NCBI RefSeq assembly: GCF_000711795.1
Contig: NZ_JONH01000002.1
Span: forward strand, 186,001-250,000
Reading direction: 5' to 3'
Source: Vibrio pacinii DSM 19139
Lineage (GTDB): Bacteria; Pseudomonadota; Gammaproteobacteria; Enterobacterales; Vibrionaceae
Length of the DNA stretch: 64,000 nucleotides
Below the pieces are notes generated by a model. The model did not search any database, was not told the DNA's origin, and was given only the letters and a program-made list of their open reading frames with translations. This document shows, in pieces, positions 16,490-25,201 of this stretch; positions within the stretch are counted from its first letter, which is position 1, and each line of letters opens with the position of its first letter. The position numbers and the translations under genes are program-made.

Positions 16490-16810
16490 TTATTTGAATT
16501 TGACTGCGGTTCCACTGACACTCACCATCATCATGCTACCGCCACTGCCAATCACTTCGTAATCAATATCGATACCCACGATACCGTCAGCCCCTAGATC
16601 ACGGGCACTCGCTTCCATCTCTTGAAAGGCAATTTCACGTGCACGGCCCATTTCACGCTCGTAAGAACCGGAGCGGCCGCCGACGACATCACGAATGGCG
16701 CCAAACATATCTTTAAAAATATTCGCGCCGAGAATCGCCTCACCGACCACGACACCTAAGTAATCTTGGACCGGTCGCCCTTCAACGACAGAAGTGGTTG
16801 TTTTAATCAT
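16490..16810 (-). CDS. ybjQ: YbjQ-family (UPF0145) protein
   Basis: A 106-residue protein of the YbjQ/UPF0145 family, formerly called heavy-metal-binding. Typical segments are the start [19 protein letters not shown], the central [12 protein letters not shown] and GRSGSYE, and [14 protein letters not shown] near the C-terminus. The family assembles as a beta-rich pentamer; its physiological role is not known. The ATG follows an AAGGAGTTCACC-like ribosome-binding site. It lies 10 bases downstream of a small unknown gene and is probably co-transcribed with that gene and the LysE exporter. Confidence 0.9.
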   Translation of the reverse strand: MIKTTTSVVEGRPVQDYLGVVVGEAILGANIFKDMFGAIRDVVGGRSGSYEREMGRAREIAFQEMEASARDLGADGIVGIDIDYEVIGSGGSMMMVSVSGTAVKFK

Positions 16811-16820
16811 GGTGAACTCC

Positions 16821-17105
16821 TTATTTAACTCGCATTAAGCGGTGTTTTACGTGCATCAATTCGAATTCTTTCACTTGCGAGCATCGCATTGCTTCAACTT
16901 GAACAAGCATTGCTGGCGAATACCCTTTGCGTTTCATCCACTGAAAAGGTTCGCTGAAACTGTCTTCGTTGACGACAAAGGACTCCCCCTTACCTTCGCC
17001 ACTAAAGACATTGACCACCCACACTCTGGATTGGAAATCGAGTACTTCGAGTAAGCTGGCTTTCATCTTGTCGAACATCTTCATTGCTAACTGGTCAACA
17101 GCCAT
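16821..17105 (-). CDS. Small hypothetical protein between LysE and YbjQ
   Basis: A 94-residue soluble protein that I do not recognise. It has an amphipathic N-terminal helix ([18 protein letters not shown]) and a predicted beta section ([23 protein letters not shown]), then [20 protein letters not shown]. No catalytic motif is visible. The start at 17105 has GGGGGT upstream and overlaps the LysE gene by 19 bases; ATG at 17084 is an alternative. Overlap with lysE-like upstream and a 10-base gap to ybjQ downstream indicate an operon. Function is unknown. Confidence 0.6.
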   Translation of the reverse strand: MAVDQLAMKMFDKMKASLLEVLDFQSRVWVVNVFSGEGKGESFVVNEDSFSEPFQWMKRKGYSPAMLVQVEAMRCSQVKEFELMHVKHRLMRVK

Positions 17106-17707
17106 ACACCGACCCCCATCATTAACGATCCGGCAATTCGATTCATTAGCCGAACGTTTTGCGATTGCCCTAATAGGCGCTTAAGCCCCTTACCTCCTGT
17201 CGCATACAGTGTCATACAGATAAACTCGAACAGTAAAATGATCGACACAAGTACCACCAGTTGAGGCGCTAAATCACTGCTTTGATCAATAAAAGGCGGC
17301 AACAATGAAATCATAAATGCCCACCCTTTCGGATTCGCGATCGCCGTAACAAACCCCTGCACCACTAGATCCCAGTCGCTGTGTGAAATTTCGGTTTGCT
17401 CTTCTAGATTGATCGCCAGTTTGCCCCTTGAGCGCCACATTTGTACACCAAGGTAAAATAAGTAACCGCCGCCAATAAACTTAAGGGCGACAAATAGCCA
17501 TGGATAATTGAGCATCACGGCGGCAATGCCAAGCACAGCAGCCACAGCCACCAAACCGACACCGACCAACTCACCCGCCATCATCCATAGCGCACGGCGA
17601 TAACCGATACTCATGCCTAAGGTCAGTGCGAGCGTCATACACATGCCGGGAGTAATCGAGACAAAAAAGAAGGTTGGAATAAACATTCCCAGTAAAGCGG
17701 TATTCAT
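17087..17707 (-). CDS. LysE/RhtB-family amino-acid exporter
   Basis: A 206-residue inner-membrane protein with about six hydrophobic segments. The LysE family signature is at the N-terminus: PTFFFVSITPGMCMTLALTLGMSIGYRRALWMMAGE. Later NPKGWAFMISLLPPFID is also typical of RhtB-type translocators, which export amino acids such as homoserine or threonine by proton exchange. It is the first gene of a probable minus-strand operon with a small unknown gene and ybjQ. Substrate cannot be assigned. Confidence 0.9.
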   Translation of the reverse strand: MNTALLGMFIPTFFFVSITPGMCMTLALTLGMSIGYRRALWMMAGELVGVGLVAVAAVLGIAAVMLNYPWLFVALKFIGGGYLFYLGVQMWRSRGKLAINLEEQTEISHSDWDLVVQGFVTAIANPKGWAFMISLLPPFIDQSSDLAPQLVVLVSIILLFEFICMTLYATGGKGLKRLLGQSQNVRLMNRIAGSLMMGVGVWLLTS

Positions 17708-17857
17708 AACTTGTCTTATTGTGAGTATTTGTCTCTAACATAATCGAATGTTTTGACAAAACCAATCCACTTATTGAGTTGTTTAGTGGTATCACTCGCC
17801 AATCATCATATAATCAGATAATTAACTCACGATAAACGCACATTGAGGTTAGCAACA

Positions 17858-19366
17858 TTGGCTCGTTTTATTGTTATTTTGGCCTATGCAGTATGGCTTT
17901 CAGGTTGCGCGGCGATCTCGCCAAGCAACCAAGATCAAAAAATCGTCTCTTGGCACGTTGGCTATCAATCGGGTTCCGCACTAGCGAACTATTTTGAACA
18001 ACTTCCCCATTCAGATGCTAGCTTGACAGGATTCTTACCTCTTGGTCAGGGTGAAGATGCCCTCTTAGCCAGACTGGCATTAATCGAATCTGCGCAAAGC
18101 TCGCTCGACCTGCAGTACTATATTTACCGCAGCGATGAAACGAGCCACCTATTAAGTTGGCGTTTATACCAAGCAGCACAACGCGGTGTCCGAGTCCGAT
18201 TGCTGCTTGATGATATGCAAAAGCGTAACGATCACCATATGGCCGCGCTCAATGCTCACCCAAATGTTGAGATTCGCTTGTTCAATCCTCACCAATATCG
18301 TGACGCGCGACTGTTCGCCATGGTCAGTGATTTTGGACGTTTGAATCATCGTATGCACAACAAGTCGTTAACCGCTGATAGCGTTGCCAGTATTGTTGGC
18401 GGTAGAAACATTGGTAATGAGTATTTTTCTTTTGAGTCGAATGTCGAGTTTGGCGACTTTGATCTATTACTGTATGGCGATGCCGTGCAGCAAACGGCGG
18501 ATCAGTTCGACCTGTATTGGAACAGTCTTTACGCCGTGCCCATCGAGTGGATTGTCGATGATGGCAAACAACCCGATGATCGATTGATTGCTCAAGCCGT
18601 GGCAAAACACCAGCTTGAGCAAAAATTTACTCAAGGCCGTTACGATTTTACTCAACTGCCTCTCTATCAACAGCTCACTCAAGGAGAGATTGAATTATGG
18701 TGGGGAAAAGGAGAGATCTGGTATGACTCACCGGACAAGGTCGCGACCCAGAAAAGCCAACTAGTTGATAACCTTGCCGAGTTACTCAAGACGGTTGATC
18801 ACTCAATTGTGGTTATTTCCCCATATTTTGTCCCCACCGAATCTGGCACCAAGGCGTTGATTGCCGCTGCACAGCGTGGGATTGATGTGACCATAGTGAC
18901 CAATAGCCTTGCGTCTAACGATGTGTTTGCCGTCCATGGCTGGTATAGCAAATATCGTCAGTCGTTGGTCGAAGGAGGCGTCACTCTGTGGGAGGTAAAA
19001 TCCTCAGCGGATCTTCAAAGTAAATGGAGTATTACCGGCAGCAGTCACTCAAGCTTGCATGCCAAGGTGGTGCTGGTCGACAATCATGTTCTGGTTGTGG
19101 GGTCAATGAATTGGGATCCACGTTCAGGGCAACTCAATACCGAGATGGCCGCTGTGATTGAACAGCCGGAATATGTTGCTCAAACAACCGCCTCACTGAC
19201 CGCCGCGCTTGAAGAAAATGCGTATAAAATAGTGAACATTGATAATGATGTCGCCTGGCAAGACGTGTCTAACGGTATCACCTACCACTCGGAGCCTGAT
19301 GCCAGTATGTGGAGAAGAATTGGCGCATGGTTCTCAGGTATATTGCCGATAGAACAACAGCTATAA
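17858..19366 (+). CDS. Phospholipase D-like lipoprotein (two HKD motifs)
   Basis: A 502-residue PLD-superfamily protein. The start is a TTG at 17858, chosen because GAGG lies 9 bases upstream and it leads into a lipoprotein signal (VWLSGC lipobox, Cys near residue 16). An in-frame TTG at 17843 overlaps the ribosome-binding site and is less likely. Two complete HxKxxxxD motifs are present: HNKSLTAD, followed by VGGRNIGNEYF, and HAKVVLVD, followed by GSMNWDPRS. This matches cardiolipin-synthase-like and phospholipase enzymes rather than nucleases. It is probably anchored in the envelope. It is the lone gene in its unit. Confidence 0.85.
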   Translation: MARFIVILAYAVWLSGCAAISPSNQDQKIVSWHVGYQSGSALANYFEQLPHSDASLTGFLPLGQGEDALLARLALIESAQSSLDLQYYIYRSDETSHLLSWRLYQAAQRGVRVRLLLDDMQKRNDHHMAALNAHPNVEIRLFNPHQYRDARLFAMVSDFGRLNHRMHNKSLTADSVASIVGGRNIGNEYFSFESNVEFGDFDLLLYGDAVQQTADQFDLYWNSLYAVPIEWIVDDGKQPDDRLIAQAVAKHQLEQKFTQGRYDFTQLPLYQQLTQGEIELWWGKGEIWYDSPDKVATQKSQLVDNLAELLKTVDHSIVVISPYFVPTESGTKALIAAAQRGIDVTIVTNSLASNDVFAVHGWYSKYRQSLVEGGVTLWEVKSSADLQSKWSITGSSHSSLHAKVVLVDNHVLVVGSMNWDPRSGQLNTEMAAVIEQPEYVAQTTASLTAALEENAYKIVNIDNDVAWQDVSNGITYHSEPDASMWRRIGAWFSGILPIEQQL

Positions 19367-19694
19367 GCACGATGTTGTTACTTAATAGTGAATAATCAGT
19401 GATTATATATGCACTTATTTGTGCCGAACATTATTATGTGCACTTAGTTTCTCATGTAATAAGAAACGTAAAAGTTTTAATAACCAGCATTTACGATGTT
19501 AAAAAATAAAATATTTAGATGTAAAAACCACCAAATATAGTTAATGCAGTGTTAATAGCTGCAAAAACAGCGTGATGGAAGTCACATCTGAACGCGAACT
19601 TGATGAATTTGCTTTTTGATTTTCTACTTCGCCTGCTAACCTCCTGCTCGCCTTGAATTGAACTCAAGGTGCATAACTATAAGGAGTGTTCACT
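19367..19694. other. Intergenic region with promoter of the symporter gene
   Basis: A 328-base AT-rich stretch with no credible gene. It holds a strong CRP-like operator at 19571-19586 and a long leader before the symporter start. A short frame overlapping the symporter start reads in the wrong frame and is not considered real. Confidence 0.5.
19571..19586 (+). promoter_or_regulatory. Candidate CRP-cAMP binding site
   Basis: CGTGA-N6-TCACA differs from the TGTGA-N6-TCACA consensus at one base. It lies 109 bases upstream of the dicarboxylate/amino-acid symporter start, consistent with catabolite control of an organic-acid or amino-acid uptake gene. Confidence 0.6.
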
Positions 19695-20981
19695 ATGAAT
19701 ACCAAGAAACCAAAGTCGCTAACCACCCGTGTCATCATCGGTATGGTAGCAGGTATCTTGACAGGCTTTGCGATTCGCAGCCTATTTGCAGACAACGGAT
19801 TTGTCGATGCATATATTGTCAATGGATTGTTCGAAGTTGGCGGAAAAGTTTTCGTCGCAAGTTTAAAAATGCTTGTTGTTCCTCTTGTGTTTGTGTCACT
19901 GGTTTGTGGTACAAGCTCACTGAAAGATCTCTCAACACTCGGCCGAATGGGCGGTAAAACGCTAGGCTTCTACATTGCAACGACCGCTGTTGCGATTACA
20001 CTAGCACTGACGATGGGACACGTATTCCAACCGGGTGCTGGCGCAGACCTCACTGCCGCAAGTTCATTCTCATCGGCTAATGCACCGTCACTGGGTCAGG
20101 TCATCATCGACATGTTCCCAACTAACCCGATCAGCGCGATGGCTGAAGGAAAAACGTTACAAGTGATTGTGTTCGCCGTTCTGTTTGGTATTGCGATTAG
20201 CGCCGCAGGAAAACCTGGCGAGCGCATTGCCTCTTTCTTCTCAGATCTGAACGAAGTGATCATGAAGTTAGTCGCGATTCTGATGCACCTAGCACCTTAC
20301 GGTGTGTTCTTCTTAATGGCAAAACTGTTTACTGGCCTCGGCTTGGGTGCAATCGTCAATCTGGCAGAATACTTCTTGGTGCTGGCGGGAACACTGGTAC
20401 TACACGGTTTGGTGACCTACAGCCTAATGCTAAAAGGCTTTACTGGTTTAAGCCCAATCACCTTCTTGAAAAAGATGGAAGATGCAGTGATGTTCGCATT
20501 TTCAACCGCCTCTTCTAACGCGACGATTCCAGTTACGATGGAAACGGCGAAGAACCGCATGGGTGTTGAAAACCGTGTCGCTTCATTCACTGTTCCATTA
20601 GGTGCGACAGTCAATATGGACGGTACTGCGATCATGCAAGGTGTCGCAACCGCATTTATCGCACAGGCGTTTAACATTGATTTGACCATGGGCGATTACC
20701 TAATGGTGATCATGACTGCAACCCTCGCTTCTATTGGTACAGCAGGCGTTCCAGGTGTGGGTTTGGTCATGCTTGCCATGGTACTCAACCAAGTGGGTCT
20801 ACCACTGGAAGGTATTGCTCTTATCATGGGTGTTGACCGTCTATTGGATATGATTCGTACCGCAGTCAACATTACTGGCGACAGCGCAGTCACTGTCATT
20901 GTTGCCAAGTCGGAAGGTGCCCTAGATGAAGCGCGCTTTAATGATCCGATGGCGGCGTTAAAGAAGAAGAAGTTCATTTGA
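19695..20981 (+). CDS. Dicarboxylate/amino acid:cation (DAACS) symporter
   Basis: A 428-residue inner-membrane transporter of the DAACS/GltP family. Conserved sites are the serine-rich re-entrant loop FAFSTASSNATIPVT, the NMDGTA motif, and the C-terminal GVDRLLDMIRTAVNITGD, which bind cation and substrate. About eight membrane segments and two hairpin loops are expected. It probably takes up glutamate, aspartate or C4-dicarboxylates with Na+ or H+. The ATG at 19695 follows AAGGAGTGTTCACT. A CRP-like site upstream and a strong terminator downstream mark it as a single-gene unit. Confidence 0.93.
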   Translation: MNTKKPKSLTTRVIIGMVAGILTGFAIRSLFADNGFVDAYIVNGLFEVGGKVFVASLKMLVVPLVFVSLVCGTSSLKDLSTLGRMGGKTLGFYIATTAVAITLALTMGHVFQPGAGADLTAASSFSSANAPSLGQVIIDMFPTNPISAMAEGKTLQVIVFAVLFGIAISAAGKPGERIASFFSDLNEVIMKLVAILMHLAPYGVFFLMAKLFTGLGLGAIVNLAEYFLVLAGTLVLHGLVTYSLMLKGFTGLSPITFLKKMEDAVMFAFSTASSNATIPVTMETAKNRMGVENRVASFTVPLGATVNMDGTAIMQGVATAFIAQAFNIDLTMGDYLMVIMTATLASIGTAGVPGVGLVMLAMVLNQVGLPLEGIALIMGVDRLLDMIRTAVNITGDSAVTVIVAKSEGALDEARFNDPMAALKKKKFI

Positions 20982-21015
20982 AACGTTCTGAAGCCTAAAT
21001 TTCACTAGCTTAAGC

Positions 21016-21044
21016 CAAACCCGAGAAAGACTTTCTCGGGTTTG
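21016..21044 (+). terminator. Rho-independent terminator of the symporter gene
   Basis: Arms AAACCCGAGAAA and TTTCTCGGGTTT with a 3-base loop form a perfect 12-bp stem, followed by a T-rich run (GTTGTTTC). Confidence 0.85.
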
Positions 21045-21165
21045 TTGTTTCTACTCAATGGCTTTGCTTATCCACACCGATTTTTTCCTTTCAGTCACTA
21101 CGCAAATGTAACCAACAACGACCATAATTAACAAATTCATCAATAGCAATTATTGGGATTTGATT

Positions 21166-22482
21166 ATGTGGTTCAATCGTAGGTTTAGGTTACTTGTTGT
21201 ACTGCTAAGCGGTGCGCTTTGGTCAGTGGTGTCTTTAGCCGCTCCAAATTTTGATATTCCTCCTGGCTTATCTGTCGCGGCCGCAGCGCAGCAGAAATAT
21301 AGCCAAACACTGTTGCAGACCGAAGACGTTGCCGGCCATGGCCTAGCTGTTGATAACAGTGGTCAAGGGATCATTGTGGTGTTTAGCACTTCACCGACGA
21401 CAAAAGGTATGCCGCAATCTTTAGATGGTGTTACCGTCAAAGCGGTGTATAGCGGCGCGTTTTATGCGTTTGCCCCACCCACTTGTGGTGGCCCGCCAGA
21501 ACAACGCCCTGCCGAGTGCTTTGCTGAACCAGAACCGAGCATTGACCCTAGCGCAAGGTTTCCACGTCCCGTCCCTATCGGAGTGTCAACTGGACATCCA
21601 GCAATTACCGCTGGCACCATAGGTGCGAGAGTCACCGATGGCACCTATGTGTATGCACTGAGTAACAATCACGTGTTTGCCAACTCCAACGACACCACTG
21701 TGCCTGAGAACATTCTACAGCCAGGCCCTTATGATGGTGGGGTTGAAAATGGCGATACCTACGCCACACTCGTCGACTATGAACCCATTTTGTTTGATGG
21801 CTCGGCCAATATTATGGACGCCGCTTTAGCACTGAGCGATGCCGGTTCACTCTCAACGTCAACGCCTTCTGATGGTTATGGAACGCCTTCTCAAAGCGTT
21901 GTTTCCGCATCACCTGACTTAGCGGTTAAAAAGTATGGTCGCACGACTGGCTTTACCCAAGGTAGCGTCAATGCGATCAATGCCACCGTCAACGTCTGCT
22001 ATGAAGGCACGATCAGCTGCACGAAACTCGCGACTTTTGTTGGCCAAGTGGTGATCACCCCTGGGACATTTAGTGCTGGCGGCGACTCTGGCTCACTCAT
22101 CGTCACTCAAAATGGCAACAATCCGGTCGCGCTATTATTCGCAGGTTCATCGAATTACACCATTGGTTCTCCGATTGGGCCAGTATTGTCACGCTTTGCG
22201 GTGAGCATTGATGCGCAAGCGGCGCCACCACCGCCAAGTAATGAATTCGCGCTCACGACTTCAGGCTATAAAGTGAAAGGCTTACACAATATTGATTTGT
22301 CATGGATAGGAAGCGAGGCCAGTGCATTTGATGTCAAGATCGATGGGGTTGAGATTGCAACGGGCATCAGTGGAAATAGCTACACCGATAGTACCAATAA
22401 CAAGGGGGCTGGCAGTTACACCTATCAAGTATGTGAAGCCAGCAGCAGCCTGTGTAGCAACACATCAACCGTTAACTTCTAA
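21166..22482 (+). CDS. Secreted trypsin-like serine protease with C-terminal Fn3-like domain
   Basis: A 438-residue exported protein. The signal peptide (about residues 1-27, ending SLAA) follows the ATG at 21166, which has GGGA upstream. A pro-region is followed by a chymotrypsin-fold domain with likely triad His in LSNNHVFA, Asp in IMDAAL and Ser in GGDSGSL. After a proline-rich linker (QAAPPPPSNEF) a C-terminal fibronectin-III-like beta domain (about residues 350-438) may bind substrate or surface. Four Cys in the first part suggest disulphides. It has no immediate accessory gene except the small ORF after it. Confidence 0.82.
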   Translation: MWFNRRFRLLVVLLSGALWSVVSLAAPNFDIPPGLSVAAAAQQKYSQTLLQTEDVAGHGLAVDNSGQGIIVVFSTSPTTKGMPQSLDGVTVKAVYSGAFYAFAPPTCGGPPEQRPAECFAEPEPSIDPSARFPRPVPIGVSTGHPAITAGTIGARVTDGTYVYALSNNHVFANSNDTTVPENILQPGPYDGGVENGDTYATLVDYEPILFDGSANIMDAALALSDAGSLSTSTPSDGYGTPSQSVVSASPDLAVKKYGRTTGFTQGSVNAINATVNVCYEGTISCTKLATFVGQVVITPGTFSAGGDSGSLIVTQNGNNPVALLFAGSSNYTIGSPIGPVLSRFAVSIDAQAAPPPPSNEFALTTSGYKVKGLHNIDLSWIGSEASAFDVKIDGVEIATGISGNSYTDSTNNKGAGSYTYQVCEASSSLCSNTSTVNF

Positions 22483-22524
22483 TATACATTTTACGCCCAG
22501 CTTCACGTTGGGCTCTCTCGTTTT

Positions 22525-22707
22525 ATGACGCTATCACAATTGGCCAAACTACAAGCAAAAAGGCAAGATCAATGGCTACGTTTAGAGGGAGTGGTGGGGG
22601 TTGCCATCACCCGCCATCATTCTCAACTTTGTTTAACGGTTTACACCAGCGGTGAAGCGCCTGATTGGCGTAAAAATCCCCTCGCACGGTCAAAGCTATC
22701 GCCGTGA
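22525..22707 (+). CDS. Small ORF resembling the protease pro-region, possibly frameshifted
   Basis: A 60-residue frame 42 bases after the protease stop. The part LEGVVGVAITRHHSQLCLTVYTSGEAPDW resembles by eye the protease's own pro-region (GHGLAVDNSGQGIIVVFSTSP). It has no signal peptide and a weak ribosome-binding site. At the A-run 22672-22676, removing one A would give a different, plausible tail ending at 22732 (RKIPSHGQSYRREYCC, then a stop), so an indel or frameshift may have altered the end. It could be a detached pro-domain or inhibitor-like protein, or a decayed fragment. Confidence 0.35.
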   Translation: MTLSQLAKLQAKRQDQWLRLEGVVGVAITRHHSQLCLTVYTSGEAPDWRKNPLARSKLSP

Positions 22708-22857
22708 ATATTGTTGCCAACTGCACATTTAACGCACTCCGCCATTAATTAATTGCCTGAATTTCAAACAGATCCAACCTAACTCACACATAACATACGG
22801 TTTCAGCTCTAAAATAGTCACAGCATAATAACAATTCACTTTCAAAGGAGTGAAAGT

Positions 22858-24297
22858 ATGAAACTGCAGTGGCCCCTTTTTGTTGCCCTTTTACTATTAT
22901 TGCCATTTTCAACTCTCGCGGCGTCCTCTACTAGCCAAGTCTTGCCTCTGACGCAATCAACCACAGGTTATGCTGCGTTAATCATCTTTGCTATCGCTTA
23001 TAGCTTAGTGATGCTCGAAGAGTACTTACAACTGAAAAAATCCAAACCAGTGCTACTGGCCGCAGGTTTAATCTGGGCAATGATTGGTTATGTTTATTCA
23101 CAACATGACCAAATTGAAATCGCCCAAATTGCGCTCGAGCATAACTTGCTCGAATACGCAGAGTTACTGCTGTTTTTACTGGTGGCAATGACTTATATCA
23201 ACGCGATGGAAGAGCGACGTTTGTTTGATGCATTGCAAGCGTGGATGGTTGGCAAAGGTTTTAACTTCAAAAGCTTATTTTGGCTAACAGGCATCTTAGC
23301 CTTCTTTATTTCCCCGATTGCCGACAACCTTACGACGGCCCTATTAATGTGCGCCGTAGTGATGAAAGTAGCGGGGGATAATACGAAGTTTATCAATCTT
23401 GCTTGTATTAATATTGTCATTGCAGCCAATGCAGGAGGCGCCTTCAGTCCCTTTGGTGACATTACCACGCTAATGGTATGGCAAGCGGGTCACGTCTCTT
23501 TTTCCGAGTTTATGCCGTTATTTATACCATCGGTATTCAACTATTTAGTTCCTGCAATGATCATGTCGGTGTTTATCCCCAACACCAAACCTGACGTTGT
23601 CCACCAGCATGTCGAGCTCAAACGCGGTGCCAGACGTATTGTCGGCTTGTTCATTCTTACCATTGCCACTGCGGTCGCTTTCCACGCAGTGGTGCATTTC
23701 CCTCCGGTCATGGGGATGATGATGGGCTTGGCTTACTTACAGTTCTTCGGTTATTTTTTGCGTAAAACACTCAAAACGTCATTACATAAAAAAGCCGCTA
23801 AAGCGATTGAGAACCGAGATGACTTCGCTCTAAAACGCTTGGGTTCAGTCGTGCCATTTGATGTATTTAGACGAGTCTCTCATGCCGAGTGGGATACGTT
23901 GCTGTTTTTCTACGGCGTCGTCATGTGCGTCGGCGGATTAAGCTTGCTTGGCTACCTCGGGCTTATTTCTGAGGTGATGTATACACAGTGGGATCCCATC
24001 TGGGCCAATGTGATGGTCGGGATCTTGTCTGCGATTGTCGACAACATCCCGGTGATGTTTGCGGTGTTAACCATGGATCCCTCAATGGATATGGGTAACT
24101 GGCTACTAGTGACTTTAACCGCAGGTGTCGGGGGAAGTTTGCTGTCTATTGGCTCTGCTGCGGGTGTTGCTTTAATGGGGGCGGCGCACGGAAAATATAC
24201 CTTCTTTGGTCACTTAAAATGGACGCCAGTGATCGCTATCGGGTACGCAGTCAGCATTGCCGTGCATCTGATGTTGAACGGCGCTCTATTTACTTAA
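22858..24297 (+). CDS. nhaD: Na+/H+ antiporter NhaD
   Basis: A 479-residue inner-membrane antiporter, close to the length of Vibrio NhaD. It starts with a cleavable-like hydrophobic segment (LFVALLLLLPFSTLAA), then about 12 membrane helices. Family features include SPIADNLTTALLMCAVV, NAGGAFSPFGDITTLMVWQAG and SAIVDNIPVMFAVLTMDPSMDMG, which carry the Asp and Thr residues of the ion-transport (IT) superfamily. It exports Na+ at alkaline pH. The ATG follows AAAGGAGTGAAAGT. It stands alone between the protease locus and a minus-strand lipoprotein. Confidence 0.93.
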   Translation: MKLQWPLFVALLLLLPFSTLAASSTSQVLPLTQSTTGYAALIIFAIAYSLVMLEEYLQLKKSKPVLLAAGLIWAMIGYVYSQHDQIEIAQIALEHNLLEYAELLLFLLVAMTYINAMEERRLFDALQAWMVGKGFNFKSLFWLTGILAFFISPIADNLTTALLMCAVVMKVAGDNTKFINLACINIVIAANAGGAFSPFGDITTLMVWQAGHVSFSEFMPLFIPSVFNYLVPAMIMSVFIPNTKPDVVHQHVELKRGARRIVGLFILTIATAVAFHAVVHFPPVMGMMMGLAYLQFFGYFLRKTLKTSLHKKAAKAIENRDDFALKRLGSVVPFDVFRRVSHAEWDTLLFFYGVVMCVGGLSLLGYLGLISEVMYTQWDPIWANVMVGILSAIVDNIPVMFAVLTMDPSMDMGNWLLVTLTAGVGGSLLSIGSAAGVALMGAAHGKYTFFGHLKWTPVIAIGYAVSIAVHLMLNGALFT

Positions 24298-24336
24298 ACA
24301 AAAACGATAACTTAAAAACTGATGACTTAGAAAAAG

Positions 24337-24723
24337 CTATGGCGAAGGCGTGAAATCGCGCTTTTGCCAAGTGCTGGCAAGCTGATATTTGGCGCACACA
24401 CTGCAAGTCAGTAGTTCATTATCGCCATGAATACGCATCACGATATCTTCACGTTTCTCTTTAGAACTGTTGCGCATTTGGATAGTTAAAAAGTTGTCAT
24501 TCACCTCAAAAGGCTTACTGATATCAAGCCCTTGTGCTTTGATGATGGTAACCTGAGCATTGCTAAACTCTAGACGATCGTCATTGTAGAGATTGTCATA
24601 GACGCCGACAAAAGAATACGTCTCACGGTTAAACAGGCGCTTGGTTTCTTCTTCTGAGCAGCCACTAACAGCGATCACAACACTGCAAAAAGCTATCATT
24701 GCGATCAAACGCGGTTTTACCAT
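24337..24723 (-). CDS. Hypothetical lipoprotein
   Basis: A 128-residue lipoprotein with signal segment MVKPRLIAMIAFCSVVIAVSGC; the Cys of VSGC is the lipidation site. The ATG at 24723 follows CGGAG at 7 bases and overlaps nothing. The mature part is a short beta-rich domain (YSFVGVYDNLYN, VTIIKAQGLDI, FLTIQMRNSS) with a CSVC pair near the C-terminus that might form a disulphide or bind metal. It follows ogt by only 4 bases and may be co-transcribed with the alkylation repair genes. Function is unknown. Confidence 0.68.
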   Translation of the reverse strand: MVKPRLIAMIAFCSVVIAVSGCSEEETKRLFNRETYSFVGVYDNLYNDDRLEFSNAQVTIIKAQGLDISKPFEVNDNFLTIQMRNSSKEKREDIVMRIHGDNELLTCSVCAKYQLASTWQKRDFTPSP

Positions 24724-24727
24724 TCGA

Positions 24728-25201
24728 TTACTCCGTTTTTTCAAGAGCGAGTAACTGCGCTTTTCGCTCTACGCCTCCAGCGTATCCGGTTAATTTACCG
24801 TTTTTACCAATCACTCGGTGGCAAGGGACGATGATTGAAACAGGATTTTTACCATTGGCTAACCCTACCGCTCGCACCGCTTTAGGGTTACCAATTGCAT
24901 CAGCAATATCTTGGTAACTCCAAGTCTGACCATAAGGAATCGTGGTTAACGCTTGCCAAACTTGTTGCTGGAAAGGCGTTCCTACAGCCGCTATCGATAG
25001 AGTAAAGTGCCGACGTTGTCCTGTAAAGTACTCTTGCAGCTGTTTAATTGCTTGATTAAGAATAGGATGATCCTCACTGTACTCTCCTAAGCAATCAGGT
25101 TGTGTCGTCTGAGTTTCAAACCAAACCCCTAACAGTCCTTGAGCATTCGCTTGAAGGGTCACTTTACCCAGTGGCGATGTATAATACGTGTAATAGGTCA
25201 T
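24728..25201 (-). CDS. ogt: Methylated-DNA--protein-cysteine methyltransferase
   Basis: A 157-residue suicide methyltransferase that removes O6-methyl groups from guanine. The active-site motif IIVPCHRVIGKNG is present near residue 120, and TPFQQQVWQALTTIPYGQTWSYQDIA before it is the helix-turn-helix DNA-binding region. The ATG at 25201 follows GGAG at 6 bases. It overlaps the Ada-AlkA gene by 4 bases (ATGA), so they are translationally coupled into an alkylation repair unit. Confidence 0.93.
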   Translation of the reverse strand: MTYYTYYTSPLGKVTLQANAQGLLGVWFETQTTQPDCLGEYSEDHPILNQAIKQLQEYFTGQRRHFTLSIAAVGTPFQQQVWQALTTIPYGQTWSYQDIADAIGNPKAVRAVGLANGKNPVSIIVPCHRVIGKNGKLTGYAGGVERKAQLLALEKTE

